A stretch of 64,000 nucleotides of DNA. Source: Variovorax sp. V213. Lineage in GTDB: Bacteria; Pseudomonadota; Gammaproteobacteria; Burkholderiales; Burkholderiaceae_C. Of this stretch, positions 52,738 to 61,849 are shown piece by piece. A program made the position numbers and the translations under genes. The stretch is from NCBI RefSeq assembly GCF_041154455.1, contig NZ_AP028664.1:1923001-1987000 (forward strand), read 5' to 3'. The notes beneath the pieces are model-generated. The model was not told the origin of the DNA, did no database searches, and worked only from the letters and a program-made list of their open reading frames with translations. Each line of letters opens with the position of its first letter. The first letter of the stretch is position 1.

Positions 52738-54183
52738 ATGATTCAAGAGAAGGCCTTTTCCGCCGCCCACCTGGAAATCGATCGCGCGGCGCCTGCGCCG
52801 CTGTACCGGCAGGTCTACGAGCGCTTCAGGGCGGCCATCGAACTGGGCGTGCTTCGCCCGGGCGACCGCGTGGCCTCCGCACGCAGCCTGGCCAGCGAAC
52901 TGGGCGTGGCGCGGGGCACCATCGAGACGGCCTACAACCAACTTGCGGGCGAAGGCTATTTTTCGCCGCAGGGCCAGGCGGGCACGGTGGTTTCCCCCTC
53001 GCTCCCCATCCGCCGGCCGGCGCGCCGCGGGCCTCGAAGAACCGGGGCGGAAGCCGTCGGCCAGGCGCTGGCCGAGCCCGCCTCGCCGCCGCCTTTGCAG
53101 CTGGGCATTCCGGCGCTCGATGCGTTTCCGCGCAAGCTCTGGGCGCGCCTGGCTGCGCGCCGCGTCAGGGCGACGACCGCGGCCGACATGTTCTATGGCG
53201 ATCCCTCGGGCCACCCGGTGCTGCGCGGGGCCATTGCAGCCTATCTGCAAGTGTCGCGCGGCGTCTCGTGCCATCCGTCGCAGGTCTTCGTGACCGGCGG
53301 CTACCGCGCATCGCTCGCGCTCATCTCGCACACGCTGCTCGCGAAGGACGACCGCGTGTGGGTGGAAGACCCGGGCTACACGCCCACGCACGAGGTGCTG
53401 CGCGGCGCCGGCCAGCGCCCGGTGCCTGTGCCGGTGGACCAGGAAGGCATGGACGTTGCGCACGGCACGCGCAAGGCCGCAAAGGCGAAGATGGCCGTCG
53501 TCACGCCTTCGCACCAGGCGCCGCTGGGTGTGTCGATGTCGCTCGCGCGCCGGCTGCAACTGCTCGACTGGGCCTCCGAGGCCAAGGCCTGGATCGTCGA
53601 GGACGACTATGACGGCGAATACCGCTACGCCGGCCCGCCGTTGCCCGCCCTCAAGAGCCTCGACGGCCACGATCGCGTGCTGTATGCCGGCAGCTTCTCG
53701 AAGGTGCTCTACCCGGGGCTGGCGCTGGGCTACGTGGTCGCGCCCGACTCGCTGCTGAGCGCCTTCGGCGAGGCCGCGCGGACCTGGTCCAACGGATGCC
53801 CGCAGCTCACGCAGGCGGTGGTGGCCGACTTCATGCGCGAAGGCCACTTCTCCCGCCATCTCAAGAAGATGCGGCTGCTCTATGCGCGCCGCCGCAGCAC
53901 GCTTGCGGCCGCATTGCGGAAAGCCTTTGGCGAGGACGTGCGCATCGATCTGCAGAGCGGCGGCATGCACCTGATCGCGCGCTTCGGCCGGTGGCGCGAA
54001 AGCGACGAGGAACTGGCCCGCCTCGCGCAGCTCGCCGGGTTGAACTGCCAGCCGCTGTCCCGGCGAGGCACGGCGGCCTTCCGCGACGAGGGGCTGCTGA
54101 TGGGCTTCACCAACATCGGCTCCGCCGCGCATGCGCAGCAGCTCGCGGCAAGGCTGCGGGCTGCCTTGGGCCGAAAACCCTGA
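52738..54183 (+). CDS. MocR-type (GntR plus aminotransferase) regulator
   Basis: The 481-residue protein joins an N-terminal GntR winged helix (about 15-85: LYRQVYERFRAAIELGVLRPGDRVASARSLASELGVARGTIETAY) with an aminotransferase class I-like domain (about 110-470). The PLP-binding Lys lies in YAGSFSKVLYPGLALGY, and DDYDGEYRY is present. MocR proteins use PLP as part of ligand sensing rather than catalysis. Divergent arrangement suggests control of the epimerase-cupin operon. Confidence 0.9.
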   Translation: MIQEKAFSAAHLEIDRAAPAPLYRQVYERFRAAIELGVLRPGDRVASARSLASELGVARGTIETAYNQLAGEGYFSPQGQAGTVVSPSLPIRRPARRGPRRTGAEAVGQALAEPASPPPLQLGIPALDAFPRKLWARLAARRVRATTAADMFYGDPSGHPVLRGAIAAYLQVSRGVSCHPSQVFVTGGYRASLALISHTLLAKDDRVWVEDPGYTPTHEVLRGAGQRPVPVPVDQEGMDVAHGTRKAAKAKMAVVTPSHQAPLGVSMSLARRLQLLDWASEAKAWIVEDDYDGEYRYAGPPLPALKSLDGHDRVLYAGSFSKVLYPGLALGYVVAPDSLLSAFGEAARTWSNGCPQLTQAVVADFMREGHFSRHLKKMRLLYARRRSTLAAALRKAFGEDVRIDLQSGGMHLIARFGRWRESDEELARLAQLAGLNCQPLSRRGTAAFRDEGLLMGFTNIGSAAHAQQLAARLRAALGRKP

Positions 54184-54211
54184 AACGGCTGCCCGAAAAG
54201 GCGAGTGCGGC

Positions 54212-54949
54212 TCAGGCGCGCTGGAACACCAGGTCCCAGACGCCGTGGCCCAGCTTGAGGCCGCGGTTCTCGAACTTGGTCAGCGGCCGGTAGTCCGGCT
54301 TGGGCGCGTAGCCTTCGGCAGTGTTGCGCAGCAGCGGTTCCGCGGACAGCACCTCGAGCATCTGCTCGGCGTAGGGTTGCCAGTCGGTGGCGCAGTGGAT
54401 GTAGCCGCCCGGGCGCAGATGCTCGGCAAGTTTTTTCACGAACTCGGGCTGGATCAGCCGTCGCTTGTTGTGGCGCTTCTTGTGCCACGGATCGGGAAAG
54501 AACACATGCACGCCGGCCAGCGAATCGGGCCGCAGCATGTGGTCGAGCACGTCGACCGCATCGTGCGCGCAGATGCGGATGTTTGTGATCGACTGCTCGC
54601 CGATGCGCTTGAGCAGCGCGCCCACGCCGGGCTCGTGCACTTCGCAGCAGAGAAAGTTGGTCTCGGGCATCACCGTGGCGATGTGCGCGGTGGCTTCGCC
54701 CATGCCGAAGCCGATTTCGAGCACGGTCGGTGCGGCGCGGCCGCCGAAAGCGGCGGCGAGGTCGAGCGGCTCGGGCGTGTAGGGGATGAGGAACAGCGGA
54801 CCGAGTTCGGCAAAGGCGCGCGCCTGGCCTTCGGTGGTACGGCCGGCGCGCTTCACGAAGCTCTTGAGGCGGCGGTGCAGCGGGTGCGGTTTGTCGGCCG
54901 CGTCGTCGCTTGGCGGGGAATCGTGGGGCACGGTGTCGGAAGAGGTCAT
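54212..54949 (-). CDS. trmB: tRNA (guanine-N7)-methyltransferase
   Basis: From MTSSDTVPHDSP it has 245 residues. It forms m7G46 in tRNAs using SAM. Motifs: VLEIGFGMGEATAHIA, FPDPWHKKRHNKRRLIQP and GGYIHCATDWQPYAEQML, all diagnostic of TrmB. The ATG overlaps the gluQ stop by one base (TAATG), so both tRNA-modification genes are coupled. Confidence 0.95.
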   Translation of the reverse strand: MTSSDTVPHDSPPSDDAADKPHPLHRRLKSFVKRAGRTTEGQARAFAELGPLFLIPYTPEPLDLAAAFGGRAAPTVLEIGFGMGEATAHIATVMPETNFLCCEVHEPGVGALLKRIGEQSITNIRICAHDAVDVLDHMLRPDSLAGVHVFFPDPWHKKRHNKRRLIQPEFVKKLAEHLRPGGYIHCATDWQPYAEQMLEVLSAEPLLRNTAEGYAPKPDYRPLTKFENRGLKLGHGVWDLVFQRA

Positions 54950-55872
54950 TACGGCCGCGAATTGTAGAGATCGTGCCATTCGGGCACCCAGCCGGCCAAT
55001 GCCGCGGCGCATGAGCCGCCCTGTGCGGCACCCAGGCCGAGCACGCGCGCGGCGGCGTCGAGCGAGGCCAGCGCGGCCTCGGGCGCCCCGGTGTCGATGG
55101 AGGTTGCGCCGTTCTGCTTGGAGAGCTTGTCGCCGTCGGCGCCGCGCACCAGCGGCGTGTGCAGGTAGCTGGGCGTGGGCAGGCCGAGCGCGCGCTGCAG
55201 CAGGATCTGGCGCGCGGTGTTGTCGGCCAGGTCTTCGCCGCGCACGACGTCGGTCACGCCCTGTTCCGCGTCGTCGACCACCACCGCGAGCTGGTAGGCC
55301 CAGGGGCCGTCGGCACGGCGCAGCACGAAGTCGCCGACCTCGCGGCTGACGTTCTGGCATTGGCGGCCGAGGCGGCGGTCGGTCCAGCAGAGTGCACCGT
55401 CCGGCAGCACCGGCTGGGCCGATTCGAACTTCTCGGTGGCAAAGCGCCAGGCCCGCGCGGGCTTGCCGCGCAGGCTGCTCCGGCAGGTGCCGGGATAGAC
55501 CCGTTCCCCGTGGCGCGTGTGTGGCCGTCCAAGGCGTGCCAGCGCCTCGTCGATGTCCTTGCGCGAGCAGCCGCAGGGGTAGGCGAGGCCGAGGGCCTGC
55601 AGCCTGGCAAGCGCCGCTTCATAGCGTGCGGTGCGCTGCGTCTGCCACACCGGCGTTTCATCGGACAGCAGGCCGCAGTCGGCCAGTTGCCGGAGGATGT
55701 GTTCGCCCATGCCGGGCAGGCAGCGTTCGGTGTCGGCGTCTTCGATGCGGATCAGCCAGCGCGCGTGCGGGCCGCGGGCGCGCACGTCGAGCCAGCTCGC
55801 AAGCGCGGCCACCAGCGAGCCGGCATGCAGCGGGCCGGTGGGCGAGGGCGCGAAACGGCCGGTCTCACGCAT
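54949..55872 (-). CDS. gluQ: Glutamyl-Q tRNA(Asp) synthetase
   Basis: The 307-residue GluRS paralogue charges queuosine in tRNA-Asp with glutamate. It has the class I signature GRFAPSPTGPLHAGSLVAALAS, a KLSKQ motif in place of KMSKS, and the zinc-binding CGCSRKD near 110. It lacks the anticodon-binding domain, as expected for GluQ. It is followed by trmB. Confidence 0.94.
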   Translation of the reverse strand: MRETGRFAPSPTGPLHAGSLVAALASWLDVRARGPHARWLIRIEDADTERCLPGMGEHILRQLADCGLLSDETPVWQTQRTARYEAALARLQALGLAYPCGCSRKDIDEALARLGRPHTRHGERVYPGTCRSSLRGKPARAWRFATEKFESAQPVLPDGALCWTDRRLGRQCQNVSREVGDFVLRRADGPWAYQLAVVVDDAEQGVTDVVRGEDLADNTARQILLQRALGLPTPSYLHTPLVRGADGDKLSKQNGATSIDTGAPEAALASLDAAARVLGLGAAQGGSCAAALAGWVPEWHDLYNSRP

Positions 55873-55886
55873 CCTTGAATCAGATA

Positions 55887-56969
55887 TCAGATCACTGCCA
55901 GCGCCAGTGAAAGGCCCGAGAGGAACGCGTCTTCCACGCGGTGCCCGGTGCACCAGTCGCCGGCCACGCCGATGCGCGCCTTGGCGTCCCAGAGGTGGCT
56001 CTTGCCGACGGGAATCTGGGTCTGGGCTTCGGTCCAGCAGCGTGCCTGGGCGTGCGTGGGCGTGGCGTGGATGCCGGTGATTTCGGCGAAGGCACGCAGC
56101 AGCTTGGCTTCGACGCGCGCGGCGTCGTCGCGCAGGTGTTCTTGCGACCAGGCGGCGCTGGCCTGCAGCGTCCAGCGCTCGACGCGTTCGCGGCCGGGCT
56201 TGGACGACTCGCGCGCCAGCCAGGCCACGCGGTGGTGGGTGCTGCGCGCCGCATTCCATTGCGGGCCGAGGTGCGACATGTTGGCCTGGTTGGCTTGGGG
56301 AAACGCGATCATCAGCGTCCAGCACGGCGCGATGCGCACCGGCTCGATCTTCTGGCTGACGGACGCCGAAAGCTTGCCGTCGCCCAGCAGCACCCGCGTG
56401 CGCGACGGCGGCACGGCCAGCAGCACGGCGTCGAAGCCCGAGTACACGTGCTGCGAGTCATCTTGTCCCGCGGTGCGCAACTGCCAGCGCTTGGGGTCGA
56501 GCGCATCGGGCTCGATCTGCGTGACCTGCGTGTTGGCGACGAGGCTGTCGCCGAGCGGTGCGGCCCAGTGGGCCACCAGCGCATCCATGCCGGGCTGGGC
56601 CACCCAGTGCGATTCGCGTCCGGGCAGGGCCGCCTCGGCCACGCGGCCATGCGCGTCGAGCACGCGCACGAGGTTCGCGCTCCATGGCCGGCAGAGATTG
56701 GGCGTGGCTTCCAGCGCCAGCGCAAAGCGGGGATCGCGCACGGTGAAGTACTGCGCGCCGCTGTCGAAGCGGCCAAAGGCGGTGTCGACGCTTGCCATGC
56801 GCCCGCCGGGCGCGGCTTCGCGCTCGAACACCGTGACCTTGTGGCCGGCCTGCGCCAGCGTTCGGGCGGAGGCCACGCCGGCAATGCCCGCGCCGACGAC
56901 GGCGTAGTGGCGTGCAGCGGCGGGTGTTCGGTGGCGGTCGGTCGCCTTTGCGGTTGCGCGAGTGGTCAT
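55887..56969 (-). CDS. FAD-dependent amine-oxidase-like (renalase-type) protein
   Basis: The 360-residue protein has the FAD motif YAVVGAGIAGVASARTLAQAGHKVTVFERE and RMASVDTAFGRFDSGAQYFTVRD near 60-80, typical of the renalase-like bacterial oxidoreductases. The C-terminus ends GVAGDWCTGHRVEDAFLSGLSLA, the second FAD contact. The bacterial substrate is unknown. The gene lies 14 bases upstream of gluQ on the same strand. Confidence 0.87.
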   Translation of the reverse strand: MTTRATAKATDRHRTPAAARHYAVVGAGIAGVASARTLAQAGHKVTVFEREAAPGGRMASVDTAFGRFDSGAQYFTVRDPRFALALEATPNLCRPWSANLVRVLDAHGRVAEAALPGRESHWVAQPGMDALVAHWAAPLGDSLVANTQVTQIEPDALDPKRWQLRTAGQDDSQHVYSGFDAVLLAVPPSRTRVLLGDGKLSASVSQKIEPVRIAPCWTLMIAFPQANQANMSHLGPQWNAARSTHHRVAWLARESSKPGRERVERWTLQASAAWSQEHLRDDAARVEAKLLRAFAEITGIHATPTHAQARCWTEAQTQIPVGKSHLWDAKARIGVAGDWCTGHRVEDAFLSGLSLALAVI

Positions 56970-57056
56970 GAGGGACTCTTTTCTTGTGTAGGGGAGACGA
57001 TGGATGTATTCGGACTCTACAACGGTCTGCGAGGGGCGCTTGCGGGCGTCGGGCGC

Positions 57057-58010
57057 TCAGCGTCCCCGGTGCCGTTCCAGCAGCGCCCGCCGCGTGGCCT
57101 CGTGGTCGAATTGCGCGAGCCACCATTCGAGCGCGCGGCCCGGCCCGCCCGCGCTGCGCACGCGCCATGCGCAGTGCATGGTCGCGAGCGGCGGGCGGCG
57201 TTCGGTCTTGCGTTCGACCAGGTGGCCGGCCTCGATATACGGCCGTGCCATGGGCTCGGGCAGAAAGCCGCCGCCCAGGCCGTGCAGCTGCGCATTCAGC
57301 TTGGCATGCATGCTCGGCACCGTGAGCACATCCTGTCCGCCGACGAGGTTGACCGTCATGCTCGGCCCGCTGCGCACCGAGTCTGCGGCCGCAACCGCGC
57401 GGTACTGGCGCAGCACCGCATCGGTCAATGGCTCGGGCAGGCGCGCGAGCGGATGATGCGGCGCGACGGCATAGACGAAGCACAGCTCGCCGATCGGCCG
57501 GCTGCGGATGCCGGTGGCCGTGAAGGCCAGGCTCGCCGCGTCGAGCACCGCGCCAATCGCCAGGTCGGCCTCGCCGCTGGTCAGCGCCTCGATGGTGCCG
57601 AGCAGTGTTTCATCGCGTAGCTTGAGCCGCGTGGGCGGATCGAGCGCGAAGAAGGCGGTGGCCAGGTCGAGCAGCGGATCGCGCGCGATCACGCTGTCGA
57701 CCGCGATGGTGAGCATCGGCTCCCAGCCGGTGGCCACGCGCTTCACGCGGTTGGCCACCGCGTCGATTTCGCCCAGCAGCCGCGCCGCCTCGCGCAGCAG
57801 CTCGGCACCCGCCTCGGTGATGCGGGCCTGGCGCGTGCTGCGGTCGAACAGCAGCACGTCGAGCGCGTCCTCGATCTGGCGCACGCGGTAGCTGAGCGCG
57901 CTGGGCACCAGGTTGAGCGCGCGGGCCGCGCCCGCAAAGCTGCCCGTGCTGGCGACGGTCTGCAGCATGGCGAGCGCGTCGGGGGTCAGTACGTCTCGGG
58001 CGCTGGGCAT
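57057..58010 (-). CDS. LysR-family regulator beside the pirin/DoxX genes
   Basis: I use the ATG of MPSARDVLTPDAL (317 residues). The N-terminal HTH has LAMLQTVASTGSFAGAARALNLVPSALSYRVRQIEDAL, and a LysR substrate domain follows (about 95-300). It is divergent from the pirin gene at 58,178 across a region with a LysR-type dyad, so it probably controls the redox group 58,178-60,964. Confidence 0.87.
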   Translation of the reverse strand: MPSARDVLTPDALAMLQTVASTGSFAGAARALNLVPSALSYRVRQIEDALDVLLFDRSTRQARITEAGAELLREAARLLGEIDAVANRVKRVATGWEPMLTIAVDSVIARDPLLDLATAFFALDPPTRLKLRDETLLGTIEALTSGEADLAIGAVLDAASLAFTATGIRSRPIGELCFVYAVAPHHPLARLPEPLTDAVLRQYRAVAAADSVRSGPSMTVNLVGGQDVLTVPSMHAKLNAQLHGLGGGFLPEPMARPYIEAGHLVERKTERRPPLATMHCAWRVRSAGGPGRALEWWLAQFDHEATRRALLERHRGR

Positions 58011-58028
58011 GGCGGCTCCATGGATCGA

Positions 58029-58059
58029 TTGATCAAAAAATTTGAATGATGCCATCAAA
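58029..58059. promoter_or_regulatory. Candidate LysR binding site
   Basis: The AT-rich stretch holds TTGATCAA (58,029-58,036) and TTTGA-N9-TCAAA (58,041-58,059), close to the T-N11-A pattern of LysR sites. It stands out in the GC-rich sequence and lies 19 bases before the LysR start, within the divergent region. Confidence 0.5.
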
Positions 58060-58177
58060 ACCCGGCGCTTTCAGGGCGGGGGTGCGGGCCTAAAGTTCTT
58101 CACATCCGCTGCGCATCCGGCGCGGCATACGAAGAAGGCCCGAGCATCCCCTCGGGGAAGGGCCAAGGAGTTCGACG

Positions 58178-58879
58178 ATGTTGCAAGTCCGTAAATCACA
58201 GGAACGCGGCTATGCCGACCACGGCTGGCTGCGCTCGTTCCACAGCTTTTCCTTCGCTGGCTACTACGATCCCGCCTATATGGGGTTCGGCAACCTGCGG
58301 GTGATCAACGAAGACCGCGTGGCCGCGGGCGCCGGCTTCGGCACCCATGGCCACAAGGACATGGAGATCATCAGCTACGTGCTCTCGGGCGAACTGGCGC
58401 ACAAGGACAGCATGGGCAACGTGGAATCGATTCCGCCGGGCGACGTGCAGCGCATGAGCGCGGGCCGCGGCGTGATGCACAGCGAGTTCAACCACAAGGC
58501 CGACGAGACCACGCACTTCCTGCAGATCTGGATCGAGCCGAACGTGCGCGGCATTGCGCCCGGCTACGAGCAGAAGAAATTCAGCACCGCTGAAAAGCGC
58601 GGCAAGCTGCGCCTGGTGGCCTCGCCCGACGGCGCCGAAGGCTCGGTGACGGTGCATGCCGATGCGCGCCTGTTCGCGGGCCTGCTCGACGGCGAAGAAA
58701 AGGCCAGCCTGGCGCTCGACCCGAAGCGCAAGAGCTACGTGCACCTGGTGCACGGCGAGCTCGAAGTCAATGGCCAGAAGCTGTCGGGCGGCGACGCCGC
58801 GATGCTCGAAGGCGAATCGCAGCTCACGCTGGGCGCCGGCAAGGATGCCGAAGTGCTCGTGTTCGACCTGGCGGCCTGA
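58178..58879 (+). CDS. Pirin-family bicupin (YhhW-like)
   Basis: The 233-residue protein has the pirin N-terminal domain with metal ligands in GTHGHKDMEIISYVLSGELAHKDSMG and a later His/Glu in GRGVMHSEFNHK. This short pirin type includes E. coli YhhW, a quercetin dioxygenase in vitro. The C-terminal cupin-like half lacks metal ligands. It is the first gene of a run with DoxX, flavodoxin and a second pirin. Confidence 0.88.
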   Translation: MLQVRKSQERGYADHGWLRSFHSFSFAGYYDPAYMGFGNLRVINEDRVAAGAGFGTHGHKDMEIISYVLSGELAHKDSMGNVESIPPGDVQRMSAGRGVMHSEFNHKADETTHFLQIWIEPNVRGIAPGYEQKKFSTAEKRGKLRLVASPDGAEGSVTVHADARLFAGLLDGEEKASLALDPKRKSYVHLVHGELEVNGQKLSGGDAAMLEGESQLTLGAGKDAEVLVFDLAA

Positions 58880-58976
58880 TTCCATGCCGGGCGTGCGCCG
58901 CCCGGCATTTGTCTTGCTTTACCTCGTCTCTTTATTCATTCATTCAATCAATCGATAACCTAGGAGTTTCATCATC

Positions 58977-59414
58977 ATGGCAACCACCACAATCAACGCA
59001 ACCGCAGCCAGCAACCCCAATGCGGCACAGGACACGCTGGCCCTCGTCGGCCGCATCCTGGTCGCGTACCTGTTCATCCCCGCAGGCATCGGAAAGCTCA
59101 TGGGTTTTTCCGGCACCGTGGGCTACATCACCTCGGTCGGCTTGCCGCTGCCGGAAGTGGGGGCGGCGATTGCCATCTTCGCCGAGCTCGTCCTCGGCAT
59201 TGCGCTGCTGGTGGGTTTCAAGACCCGCTGGACCGCAATCCTCATGGCGGTCTTCACGGTGGCCGCCGCGCTGTTCTTCCACAAGTACTGGTCGGCGCCC
59301 GATGCCATGAAGATGATGCAGCAGATCAACTTCAACAAGAACATTGCCATCGCCGGCGGCCTGCTCGCCATCGCTGCCTTCGGCCCCGGCCGCTTCAGCA
59401 TCGACAAGCGCTGA
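58977..59414 (+). CDS. DoxX-family membrane protein
   Basis: The 145-residue protein has four membrane helices after a Thr/Asn/Ala-rich N-terminus: LVGRILVAYLFIPAGIGKLMGF, IAIFAELVLGIALLVGF, WTAILMAVFTVAAALFFHKYW and IAIAGGLLAIAAFG. DoxX proteins are linked to thiol and quinone redox balance. The gene lies 97 bases after the pirin gene and 58 bases before the flavodoxin gene. Confidence 0.87.
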   Translation: MATTTINATAASNPNAAQDTLALVGRILVAYLFIPAGIGKLMGFSGTVGYITSVGLPLPEVGAAIAIFAELVLGIALLVGFKTRWTAILMAVFTVAAALFFHKYWSAPDAMKMMQQINFNKNIAIAGGLLAIAAFGPGRFSIDKR

Positions 59415-59472
59415 TCCGCTGCGTCGTTCCATCCGCCTGGATTCCTTTTCAATCACAACTCAAGATAACTTC

Positions 59473-60036
59473 ATGTCCATGATCGCAGTCGTATTTCATT
59501 CGGGCTACGGCCACACGCAACGCATGGCCCAGGCCGTGGCCGAAGGCGCCAACGCAGAGCTGGTCCAGATCGATGCCGACGGCAACCTGCCGGCAGGTGG
59601 CTGGGAGCTGCTGAACGCGGCCGACGCCATCATCATGGGTTCGCCCACCTACATGGGCAGCGTGAGCTGGCAGTTCAAGAAGTTTGCGGATGCGTCGTCC
59701 AAGCCCTGGTTCACCCAGGCCTGGAAGGACAAGATGTTTGCCGGCTTCACCAACAGCGCGTCCATGAACGGCGACAAGCTTTCGACCCTGCACTACCTGT
59801 TCACGCTGGCAATGCAGCAGGGCGGCGTCTGGGTCGGCACCGCGATCATGCCGAGCAACACCAAGGCGGCACAGCGCAACGACATCAACTACGTGGCCTC
59901 GTTCAGCGGCGCCATGGCGCAATCGCCCTCGGATTCGTCGCCGGCCGAGATGGCCCAGGGCGATCTGGACACCGCGCGCCTCTTCGGCGAGCGCGTGGCC
60001 AAGGCCGCGGCCCGCTGGGCAGCCGGCAAGGCCTGA
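59473..60036 (+). CDS. Flavodoxin-fold NAD(P)H-quinone reductase-like protein
   Basis: From MSMIAVVFHSGYGHT the protein has 187 residues. The FMN-phosphate loop is HSGYGHTQRMA, and the ring-contact loop is GSPTYMGSVSWQFKKF. This matches the WrbA/flavodoxin family, which reduces quinones with two electrons and limits radical formation. It is shorter than WrbA in the tetramer region. Next to pirin and DoxX it suggests a quinone-stress function. Confidence 0.87.
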   Translation: MSMIAVVFHSGYGHTQRMAQAVAEGANAELVQIDADGNLPAGGWELLNAADAIIMGSPTYMGSVSWQFKKFADASSKPWFTQAWKDKMFAGFTNSASMNGDKLSTLHYLFTLAMQQGGVWVGTAIMPSNTKAAQRNDINYVASFSGAMAQSPSDSSPAEMAQGDLDTARLFGERVAKAAARWAAGKA

Positions 60037-60049
60037 GGCATGATGCAGC

Positions 60050-60964
60050 ATGGACTCGCTTCTATCGCTGCACCCCGCTGACAAGGATCTCGGCGGCGGC
60101 TTCAAAGTTCGGCGCCTGCTGCCGGCCGCGAACCGCCGCTCGGTCGGGCCCTTCGTCTTCTTCGACCACTTCGGGCCCGCCACCGAGCAGCCCGGCACGG
60201 AGCATGACGTGCGGCCGCATCCGCACATCGGCCTCTCCACCGTCACCTACCTTTTCGAAGGCGCGATGATGCATCGCGACAGCCTTGGCAGCGTGCAGGA
60301 GATATTGCCCGGCGCCATCAACTGGATGACGGCGGGCCGCGGCATCGTGCACTCCGAGCGCAAGCCCGAACGCCTCAAGGCCGACACCTACGTGAATCAC
60401 GGCCTGCAGCTCTGGGCTGCCTTGCCGCAGGTGCATGAAGAAACCGAGCCGAGCTTCGAGCACACGCCGGCCGGTGCCATTCCCGAGTTGGTGGAGCAGG
60501 GCGTGGCAGTGCGCGTGCTGGTGGGCGAGGCTTTCGGAAAGCGCTCGCCGGTCAAGACGCTGTCGAAGACGATCTATCTCGACATCGCGCTGCCAGCCGG
60601 CGGGCGCTTCGAGTTGCCTGCGCTGGCGCCCGAGCTGGCGGTCTATGCCGTCGATGCCGATGCAAGCGTCAATGGCGAGCCGGTGCCCGTGCACACGATG
60701 GCGGTGCTGCCCGATGGCCAGGGTGCGGTGCTGACTTCCGGCACCACCGCCGTGCGCCTGATGGTGATCGGCGGCGAGCCGCTCGATGGGCCGCGCTACA
60801 TCACGTGGAATTTCGTTTCGAGCCGGCGCGAACGCATCCTCGAAGCCGGCTCCGACTGGGCCGCACAGCGCATGGGCCATGTGCCGGGCGAGACCGAGTT
60901 CATTCCGCTGCCGGGCAAGCCTTTTGGCGTGCGCGAGCCTGACGTGGGCACCACGCCCGTCTGA
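60050..60964 (+). CDS. Pirin-family protein, second copy
   Basis: The 304-residue protein has the typical pirin layout: N-terminal RRLLPAANRRSVGPFVFFDHFGP, metal ligands in DVRPHPHIGLSTVTYLFEGAMMHRDSLG and GIVHSE, and a C-terminal cupin. The enzyme or regulator role of pirins varies; His residues for iron are present. It lies 13 bases after the flavodoxin gene and so is in the same operon. The protein belongs to a longer pirin subfamily than the copy at 58,178. Confidence 0.9.
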   Translation: MDSLLSLHPADKDLGGGFKVRRLLPAANRRSVGPFVFFDHFGPATEQPGTEHDVRPHPHIGLSTVTYLFEGAMMHRDSLGSVQEILPGAINWMTAGRGIVHSERKPERLKADTYVNHGLQLWAALPQVHEETEPSFEHTPAGAIPELVEQGVAVRVLVGEAFGKRSPVKTLSKTIYLDIALPAGGRFELPALAPELAVYAVDADASVNGEPVPVHTMAVLPDGQGAVLTSGTTAVRLMVIGGEPLDGPRYITWNFVSSRRERILEAGSDWAAQRMGHVPGETEFIPLPGKPFGVREPDVGTTPV

Positions 60965-60983
60965 CGGGTTCGCAAGAAGAGCG

Positions 60984-61002
60984 GCCCCCGGGCTGCGGGG
61001 GC
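60984..61002. terminator. GC-rich hairpin between converging genes
   Basis: GCCCCCG/CGGGGGC form a 7-bp stem with a 5-base loop between the pirin stop at 60,964 and the trhO stop at 61,003. T runs are poor on both sides, so a terminator role is only probable. Confidence 0.45.
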
Positions 61003-61788
61003 TCAGTTCTTTCGTGCGAGGTCAGGGTCTTCAGAGGCGCGTGCGCTGGCCTTGTTGGAGCGCGCTCTCAGGTCGGGCGCCAGCGCCTCGCGGCCGTCGA
61101 ACACGAAGCAGTCGCCCTTGTAGTGCGCGCCGCCGACCAGCTCGAAGTATTTGAGAATGCCGCCTTCGAGCTGCAGCACGTTCTCCACGCCTTCTTCGCG
61201 CATGAGGATGGCGGCCTTCTCGCACCGGATGCCGCCGGTGCAGAAGCTCACCACCGTCTTGCCCGCGAACTCTGCACGATGCTCGCGCAGCGCCGGCGGA
61301 AATTCGGTGAATTTATCGATGCGCCAGTCGATGGCGCCCTCGAAGCTGCCCTCGTCGACCTCGAAGGCGTTGCGCGTGTCGAGCAGGGCGATCTCGCGGC
61401 CTTCGTCGTCGTGCCCTTGGTCGAGCCAGCGCTTGAGCGTGGGCGCGTCCACGCCCGGCGCCCGCCCGGCGGCCGGCTGGATGGCCGGATGGTCCATGCG
61501 AATGATCTCGCGCTTGAGCTTGACCAGCATGCGGCGAAAGGGCTGCGCGGCGGACCAGCTTTCCTTGGTTTCGAGGTCGGCAAAGCGCGCATCGGCGCGC
61601 AGGCTGGCCATGAAGCTGCGTATCGCGTCGGGCAAGCCGGCCAGGAACAGGTTGATCCCCTCCGGAGCGAGCAGGATGGTGCCCATGAGGCCCTGGGCCA
61701 GTGCGCGCTCGCGCAGGTCTTCACGCAGCACGGGGCTGTCGTCGATGGCTACGAATTTGTAGGCCGCAATATTCAAAATCTCTTGCAC
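61003..61788 (-). CDS. trhO: tRNA uridine-34 hydroxylase (rhodanese-domain TrhO)
   Basis: The 261-residue protein has an N-terminal acylphosphatase-like domain (about 5-100: LMGTILLAPEGINLFLAG) and a rhodanese domain (about 120-220) with the catalytic Cys 183 in FCTGGIRCEKA. TrhO (YceA) makes 5-hydroxyuridine at tRNA position 34. Length is a little shorter than in E. coli. It converges with the second pirin gene. Confidence 0.92.
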   Translation of the reverse strand: MQEILNIAAYKFVAIDDSPVLREDLRERALAQGLMGTILLAPEGINLFLAGLPDAIRSFMASLRADARFADLETKESWSAAQPFRRMLVKLKREIIRMDHPAIQPAAGRAPGVDAPTLKRWLDQGHDDEGREIALLDTRNAFEVDEGSFEGAIDWRIDKFTEFPPALREHRAEFAGKTVVSFCTGGIRCEKAAILMREEGVENVLQLEGGILKYFELVGGAHYKGDCFVFDGREALAPDLRARSNKASARASEDPDLARKN

Positions 61789-61849
61789 GGGGCGTAATTG
61801 TAGGGATCGTCAACCCACATCGTGGAGTGCGGCTTTCTACAATGGAAGG

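Noticed and set aside
61838..61843. TACAAT as the -10 element of dnaE
   Set aside because: It lies only 6 bases before the ATG and would give an essentially leaderless message without a good -35. It is probably chance.
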